Positions 5,686-9,625 of a stretch of DNA of 9,625 bases are shown here, in pieces. Below the pieces are notes generated by a model. That model did not search any database. It was not told where the DNA came from and saw only the letters and a program-made list of their open reading frames with translations. Both the position numbers and the translations under genes were made by a program. The stretch comes from Chlamydiota bacterium (GTDB lineage Bacteria; Chlamydiota; Chlamydiia; Chlamydiales; Rhabdochlamydiaceae), in NCBI GenBank assembly GCA_027348355.1, contig DAIEPN010000226.1, positions 1 to 9,625 of the forward strand. The letters run 5' to 3'. The number at the start of each line of letters is the position of its first letter. Within the stretch, counting starts at the first letter, position 1.

Positions 5686-6717
5686 TTGACTCAAGGATTG
5701 CTTTTTGGCGAACAGGAGGTAGAAGGGCTGTTAGGAGGTTTTACGCTTCCGGAGAAAGAAAAAACTCCATCTCCTGTCAAAAAGAAAAAAATTATCGTGC
5801 TTTCAGGTCCTACGAGTGTAGGGAAAACTGAGCTTTCACTTCAAATTGCTAAGAGCATCGGGGGAGAGATCGTTTCAGCTGATTCCATGCAAGTTTACAG
5901 AGGAATGGATATTGGTACCGCTAAGGTTCCTAAGACAGAAAGAGATCAAGTTGCCCATCATCTAATCGATTGTCGTGATTTAAATCAAACCTTCAACGTA
6001 GTCGATTTTTTTCACGAAGCCCAAATGGCAATTCAAGAGATTTTCCAAAGAGATCATACTCCCATTGTAGTTGGGGGAACTGGTTTCTATATACACGCTT
6101 TGTTATATGGACCTCCGACAGGTCCTCCTTCAGTGGGTCCTCTTCGAGATAAGTTAGAGGAGGAAATGAAAGAAGTAGGTCCGGCTTCTCTGTACGCGAA
6201 GCTAAAAGAACTAGACCCAGAATATGCCAAAACAATTTCAGAGCGTGACAGACAAAAAATTATTCGCGGACTTGAAATTATCTCGCTTACCAGCAAAAAA
6301 GTTTCTTTTTTCACTAAATCGATAGAAGATCATCACATGCATTATGATTTTCGTTGCTGGTTTATCTATTTTCCAAAGGAGATCATCTATCCGCGCATTG
6401 AAATGCGTTGCGACTGGATGATCGCAGAGGGCTTTTTGGAAGAGGTGATAGCGTTAAAAAAGCAGGGGCTTGAAAATAATCTCTCAGCCTCACAAGCAAT
6501 TGGGTACCGTCAATGCTTAGAATACCTAAATTCTGCAAAAACAGAGCAAGACTTTGAAAAATTTGTGTTTTCCTTTAAACAAGCCTCTCGAAAGTATGCA
6601 AAAAGACAATTTACGTGGTTTCGTAAAGAACCGCTTTTTCGCTGGGTGAATCGAAATAATGTTTCTACAGAGAGGATTGTGGAAATGATTATTCAAGATA
6701 TGGAAACGAGTTTTTAG
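5686..6717 (+). CDS. miaA: tRNA dimethylallyltransferase MiaA
   Basis: MiaA transfers the dimethylallyl group of DMAPP to N6 of A37 in tRNAs that read codons starting with U. From TTG 5686 it is 343 residues, slightly long for the family. Motifs in order: P-loop GPTSVGKT (41-48), ADSMQVYRGMDIGTAK (65-80) with the catalytic Asp, HHLID (91-95), VVGGTGFYIHALL (128-140), DRQKIIRGLEI (188-198), AIGYRQ (271-276), and ASRKYAKRQFTWFR (300-313), which contacts tRNA. The first 31 residues precede the usual family start and include a Lys-rich stretch before IIVLSGPT. There is no ATG before the P-loop, so the start must be non-ATG. TTG 5686 has GGGAG at good spacing, while TTG 5632 would overlap rsbV by 40 bp. 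Two internal AGGAGGT sites make shorter forms conceivable. Confidence 0.93.
   Translation: MTQGLLFGEQEVEGLLGGFTLPEKEKTPSPVKKKKIIVLSGPTSVGKTELSLQIAKSIGGEIVSADSMQVYRGMDIGTAKVPKTERDQVAHHLIDCRDLNQTFNVVDFFHEAQMAIQEIFQRDHTPIVVGGTGFYIHALLYGPPTGPPSVGPLRDKLEEEMKEVGPASLYAKLKELDPEYAKTISERDRQKIIRGLEIISLTSKKVSFFTKSIEDHHMHYDFRCWFIYFPKEIIYPRIEMRCDWMIAEGFLEEVIALKKQGLENNLSASQAIGYRQCLEYLNSAKTEQDFEKFVFSFKQASRKYAKRQFTWFRKEPLFRWVNRNNVSTERIVEMIIQDMETSF
5714..5739 (+). promoter_or_regulatory. Two perfect AGGAGGT (anti-SD complementary) sites inside the miaA 5' end
   Basis: AGGAGGT occurs at 5714-5720 and 5733-5739, both inside codons of the proposed N-terminal extension. In-frame rare-start candidates follow: CTG 5728 after the first and ACG 5743 after the second. 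Neither is a standard start, so these may be pausing sites, relics or real initiation sites. Confidence 0.4.
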
Positions 6718-6921
6718 GAGAAAGCTCTTTTGGAAGGATTGCAAAAAAGGCTTTTCTTAAATAAAGAATTGCGATATCTTTTTATCCTTAAAACTGTGTT
6801 TTACGCGACTAGAATGACTACTCTTTTCCCTGCGTTTCTATATAAAAGCACTGGTAAAGTCGTTACGGAAGATTTTACAGGTTTTTCACAAACATCATGA
6901 TCAAAACGTTAAGTTGAAAAA
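6718..6921. other. Intergenic spacer between miaA and the coiled-coil gene
   Basis: This 204-bp spacer begins with an imperfect stem (AGAAAGC near 6719 with GCTTTTCT near 6750) that could be a weak terminator, though no T-run follows. TATAAA at 6841-6846 is a possible -10 for the next gene, about 75 bp before its ATG; the nearest -35-like word is badly spaced. No small gene was found. Confidence 0.3.
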
Positions 6922-8553
6922 ATGAATACTGAGCAACAATTTTTAGAACTCCCAAAAGAAGCAATCGATTCTCCAGTAAAAAATCAAAAAATCCCTAATA
7001 AAAAGCCGTTATCTGCTATTTTTGTGGATTTTCTTTCGAAGTGGGAAACATTACCCGCTGTAGAAGATAAGCTTAAGGCTTCGGTTGACTTTATGCGATC
7101 TACTCTTGCTCAAACAGGAAGTCCGTCTTTTAAAGACTTCTGGGAAGTTCGTAAGCTTTCTCTCTTTCTTTTTAAAGAAAATATCAATCCTATTCTGCGA
7201 AGTCAATTTTGGGCTGAATTCTCTGAATTATCTGCCGAAGCGCGTCGCCTTAAGGAGATCTTGGACGAGCAGTCTTCTTTTGCTGCTGAACAAATTCATT
7301 TAGCCATCCAAGCTATGGAATTTGATGTAGAAAATTATCAAAGCCTTCTTCCACAAATCGAGCTTCCCGCATTTCCAGTTCATAGTAAAATTTTCTTGGA
7401 AAAGAAAGATTTTTATTTTTCTCTCCAGCAAGAGCTTGAGCTGCTAAACCATTTGGCCTCTCGGATTAACTCTCTTCGTAAAGAGACTGTGAAAATAGAG
7501 ATGAGAATCCGTCAGAAAAACCAGTTTTTTGAGCGTTTATCTCTCATAGGGGATAAAGTGTTCCCGAAAAGAAAAGAACTGATCAAAAATCTTTCTGAAG
7601 CCTTTTTGCTTGATGTAGAAGATTTTATCACTAGAAACTTTACTGATTTTCCAGAAAATAGAATTCCTGTCTATGTGCTTAGAGAGGAGATTAAGTCTCT
7701 ACAAGAAATCGCTAAAATCCTCACTTTAAATACACACTGCTTTACTCAGACTAGAATTAAATTGAGTGAATGCTGGGACCAGATCAAACTTTTTGAAAAG
7801 GAACGTAAAAAAGAAGTGATCCAGAAAAAAATGGTTTCTCGGCAGAACTATGATCAGGTCATGGAGCATATTAAAGAACTTACAGCCTATTGCCTTAATG
7901 AGGATGCTTGTTCTGTAGAGGAGTCAAAAAAATCTGAAGAGATCATTACTTTGATGCGAGGACTTGACTTAGGAAGAGATGAAGTCAGGAGCCTGAAACA
8001 AGAATTACAAGATGCAAAAAAGCCTATTTTAGATCGTATTGAATCAAAACGATTAGAAAGAGAAAATGAACAAAAGCAAGCAGAGAAATTACAGCGCGAA
8101 AAAATTACAGCCCTTAAAAAGAATATGGAAGAGCTTCTAGCGGATGGAATGGGCTGGGATATCGAAAAAGTTGTACAACTACGCTTGCAATATCAAAATG
8201 AACTCGATGATCTTCCCATCCATAAATCAGAAAAATTCCAGTTTGATCGCCTTTTTAAACAGATCAAAGACCTGATTTCTGAGAAAAAGGAAAAGGCTCT
8301 TCTCAACTTGTCCCAAGATGAGCTCGCAGCTCTCGATCAACTAGGAGAAGTTCTTCAGCAGAAAAAGCAAAGAAGGCTTGAGATGAAGCAACAACTCGAA
8401 AATTATAGAAAATCGCTTGGAAACTCAGGTCTTGACTTCGAAAAAGCTATGCTTCTTCGTGAGCTTATTGACGAGGAAAAAGGTTCTTTAGACAAGATTA
8501 ATCAATCTATTTCAGAAATTGAAGAAAAGATTCAAGAACTGGAAGGGAGATGA
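6922..8553 (+). CDS. Large coiled-coil protein, conserved in chlamydiae by position (CT768-like), 543 aa
   Basis: No enzymatic domain is recognised. The protein is acidic/basic-rich and almost entirely helical. A polar N-terminus leads into LSAIFVDFLSKWETLP. Long charged helical segments at about 165-215 and 350-410 (KSKRLERENEQKQAEKLQ-like composition) and a C-terminal coiled coil from about 465 (VLQQKKQRRLEMKQQLENYRK) run to the end (SISEIEEKIQELEGR). There is no signal peptide or membrane segment. Size and position after rsbV and miaA match a Chlamydia hypothetical that I recall as CT768, an identification by synteny only. ATG 6922 has no clear Shine-Dalgarno, but no better upstream start exists. 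The HAD gene follows one base after its stop, so the two are probably translated together. Confidence 0.8.
   Translation: MNTEQQFLELPKEAIDSPVKNQKIPNKKPLSAIFVDFLSKWETLPAVEDKLKASVDFMRSTLAQTGSPSFKDFWEVRKLSLFLFKENINPILRSQFWAEFSELSAEARRLKEILDEQSSFAAEQIHLAIQAMEFDVENYQSLLPQIELPAFPVHSKIFLEKKDFYFSLQQELELLNHLASRINSLRKETVKIEMRIRQKNQFFERLSLIGDKVFPKRKELIKNLSEAFLLDVEDFITRNFTDFPENRIPVYVLREEIKSLQEIAKILTLNTHCFTQTRIKLSECWDQIKLFEKERKKEVIQKKMVSRQNYDQVMEHIKELTAYCLNEDACSVEESKKSEEIITLMRGLDLGRDEVRSLKQELQDAKKPILDRIESKRLERENEQKQAEKLQREKITALKKNMEELLADGMGWDIEKVVQLRLQYQNELDDLPIHKSEKFQFDRLFKQIKDLISEKKEKALLNLSQDELAALDQLGEVLQQKKQRRLEMKQQLENYRKSLGNSGLDFEKAMLLRELIDEEKGSLDKINQSISEIEEKIQELEGR
8544..8549 (+). promoter_or_regulatory. 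Shine-Dalgarno for the HAD gene TTG start
   Basis: AGGGAG, formed by the last codons of the coiled-coil gene, lies five bases before TTG 8555. An ATG at 8550-8552 is in another frame and stops after 12 codons, so it is not the start. Confidence 0.55.
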
Positions 8554-8554
8554 T

Positions 8555-9205
8555 TTGTTTGCAAGAAAGGCAAGTGCATTTGATTTAGATTATACTCTAG
8601 TTCAAATAAATAGCAGCTTCGCATTTTGCAAATATCTTGTTGCAGTAAAAACTTTGCCTGTTTCAGCTTTTTTCTATGCTGTTCTTATTTTTATAAGGCA
8701 TCGTTTTTTTGGACTTTCATTGCAAGAAATGCATGAAAAAGTATTCCACCGTGTGCTACGTGGAAAGGATTTGGGACATTTAGATGCACACGGAGAAATT
8801 TTCTGTAAAACTTATCTTCTTAAAAAAGTATATGCTCCGGCAGTAGCTTTACTTATGGAAGCAAAGCAAGCAGGGCATTATACCCTATTGGTTTCTAGTT
8901 CACCGAGTTTTTTAGTCAGACATGTTGCAGATTTTTTTCACATAGATGAATGGAGGGCTACGGAGTATGAGGTGGATTCTAATAATTGTTTGCAAAGGAT
9001 TCGTAGCTTAGTAGATGGAAACACGAAAGCCGAATGGATAGCAAGCTTGAAAGCAAGGCAAGGGATCGATAGAGAGAGCATCACTGCCTATTCAGATAGC
9101 TATTTGGACATGCCTTTTTTACTTTCAGCTGGGGAAGCTGTGGCCGTCAATCCTGATAGAAAGCTTAAAAAAATTTTTAAGCAAAAAAATTGGCGCGTGA
9201 TTTAA
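8555..9205 (+). CDS. HAD-superfamily (subfamily IB) phosphatase, 216 aa
   Basis: The four HAD motifs are complete. Motif I is FDLDYT (nucleophile Asp10 and acid Asp12), motif II is LLVSSSP (Ser114), motif III is Lys158 in GNTKAEW, and motif IV is YSDSYLDMPFL (Asp181 and Asp185). The helical cap between motifs I and II, with a hydrophobic patch at 35-48 (PVSAFFYAVLIFI), is typical of HAD-IB proteins related to phosphoserine phosphatase and PgpP-like enzymes. The substrate cannot be read from sequence. There is no in-frame ATG before motif I. TTG 8555 has AGGGAG five bases upstream, inside the 3' end of the preceding gene, and is preferred over TTG 8519, which would overlap that gene by 35 bp. 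The hydrophobic cap patch may make it membrane-associated (inference). Confidence 0.87.
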   Translation: MFARKASAFDLDYTLVQINSSFAFCKYLVAVKTLPVSAFFYAVLIFIRHRFFGLSLQEMHEKVFHRVLRGKDLGHLDAHGEIFCKTYLLKKVYAPAVALLMEAKQAGHYTLLVSSSPSFLVRHVADFFHIDEWRATEYEVDSNNCLQRIRSLVDGNTKAEWIASLKARQGIDRESITAYSDSYLDMPFLLSAGEAVAVNPDRKLKKIFKQKNWRVI

Positions 9206-9252
9206 AGACCAAGTACGTTATACTTATCATAAATTTTACAGATTTTTCAAAA

Positions 9253-9625
9253 ATGAGTAAAAAAAAGATTGGTTTTTTAGGGGGAACGTTTGATCCTCCT
9301 CACTTTGGACATATTAATTTTTCCTTAGAGATGCAAGAAAAGCATCAATTAGATAAGATTTTGCTTTGTCCTGCTGGAATTCCACCTCATAAAACTGTGA
9401 ACGCTCCTATAGCTTCACCAGGACAAAGGCTCGATATGGTGACCCTCGCCTTTGAGGGGGTGAAAGGGGTCGAAGTTATCAATATAGAAGTGAAGAAGAC
9501 AGAGCCATGCTATACAATCGATACGATTCGAGCCTTGCATGAAAAGTATGCTCAAAAAAAAGAAGACGTAGAATTTTTTTTACTTTTGGCTGAAGATGCA
9601 GCGCTTGGCCTCGCCTCTTGGAAAG
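9253..9625 (+). CDS. nadD: Nicotinate-nucleotide adenylyltransferase NadD, 3'-truncated by window edge
   Basis: The first 124 codons are present, from ATG 9253 to the window end with no stop. NadD joins ATP and nicotinate mononucleotide to make deamido-NAD in NAD synthesis. The nucleotidyltransferase signature GFLGGTFDPPHFGH (residues 7-20) holds the GTFDPxHxGH motif that binds ATP phosphates. PPHK (44-47), the QRLDMV segment, and CYTIDTIRAL, which matches the family Y-T-I/V-D-T motif, follow in order. At the second nucleotide-binding segment the usual G-A/S-D reads A-E-D (LLLAEDAALGLASWK), a small departure. No Shine-Dalgarno is visible. TATACT at 9219-9224 could be a -10 box, with a poor -35. 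It follows the HAD gene by 47 bp. In many bacteria ybeB/rsfS comes next, which would lie outside the window. Confidence 0.93.
   Translation, partial: MSKKKIGFLGGTFDPPHFGHINFSLEMQEKHQLDKILLCPAGIPPHKTVNAPIASPGQRLDMVTLAFEGVKGVEVINIEVKKTEPCYTIDTIRALHEKYAQKKEDVEFFLLLAEDAALGLASWK

Noticed and set aside
8519..8554. TTG 8519 as the start of the HAD phosphatase
   Set aside because: It adds 12 basic residues and overlaps the upstream gene; TTG 8555 has a better Shine-Dalgarno and sits just before motif I.
1..9625. CRISPR array, rRNA or tRNA genes
   Set aside because: No regularly spaced direct repeats, no tRNA-like cloverleaf segments and no rRNA-like stretches were seen on either strand.

Overview
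The window looks like a piece of chromosome from a member of the phylum Chlamydiota, most likely one of the environmental (amoeba- or arthropod-associated) lineages rather than Chlamydia itself. I base this on gene order and gene content. A STAS/RsbV-type protein, miaA and a large lysine/glutamate-rich coiled-coil protein stand in the order I recall for the rsbV_2 - miaA - CT768 neighbourhood of Chlamydia. They are accompanied by a eukaryotic-type protein kinase and by a protein with Inc-like paired hydrophobic segments. DNA is AT-rich, with very AT-rich spacers. The taxonomic call rests on memory and was not tested by a search.

Left third (1-2351): the 3' part of a Ser/Thr protein kinase gene runs in from the left edge. 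An IS3-family, IS407-like insertion sequence (642-1860, 1219 bp) sits in its last codons. The element is fully delimited: both ends begin TGACCT, further blocks of the terminal inverted repeat match, and a 4-bp target duplication CATC lies on each side. Removing the IS and one CATC copy restores the kinase frame, which then ends after S-L-S-Q-S-V, so the insertion only swapped the last few residues. The IS carries orfA, a textbook -1 frameshift cassette (SD-like stretch, A_AAG, nested hairpins) and an orfB that a second, abnormal frame change breaks in the catalytic domain. A 24-bp perfect palindrome lies near the end of orfB. A convergent ychJ-like gene follows on the minus strand.

Middle (2352-5037): an AT-rich gap of about 385 bp precedes a 415-residue protein with paired hydrophobic segments and a charged coiled-coil tail, a candidate inclusion-membrane or secreted protein. 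It ends at a very strong intrinsic terminator. Facing it on the minus strand is an unrecognised 208-residue protein, whose 3' flank carries a 70-bp nested inverted-repeat structure. The divergent spacer up to 5037 holds small dyads only.

Right half (5038-9625): a same-strand housekeeping block. It contains khpA (KH RNA-binding protein), an RsbV-like anti-sigma-factor antagonist, miaA (tRNA A37 prenyltransferase, probably TTG start), a 543-residue coiled-coil protein, a HAD-IB phosphatase (probably TTG start, 1 nt after the preceding stop) and the first 124 codons of nadD (NAD biosynthesis). The themes are RNA handling, sigma-factor regulation and cofactor synthesis. Spacing suggests rsbV-miaA and coiled coil-HAD are translationally close pairs, with 204 bp between miaA and the coiled-coil gene.
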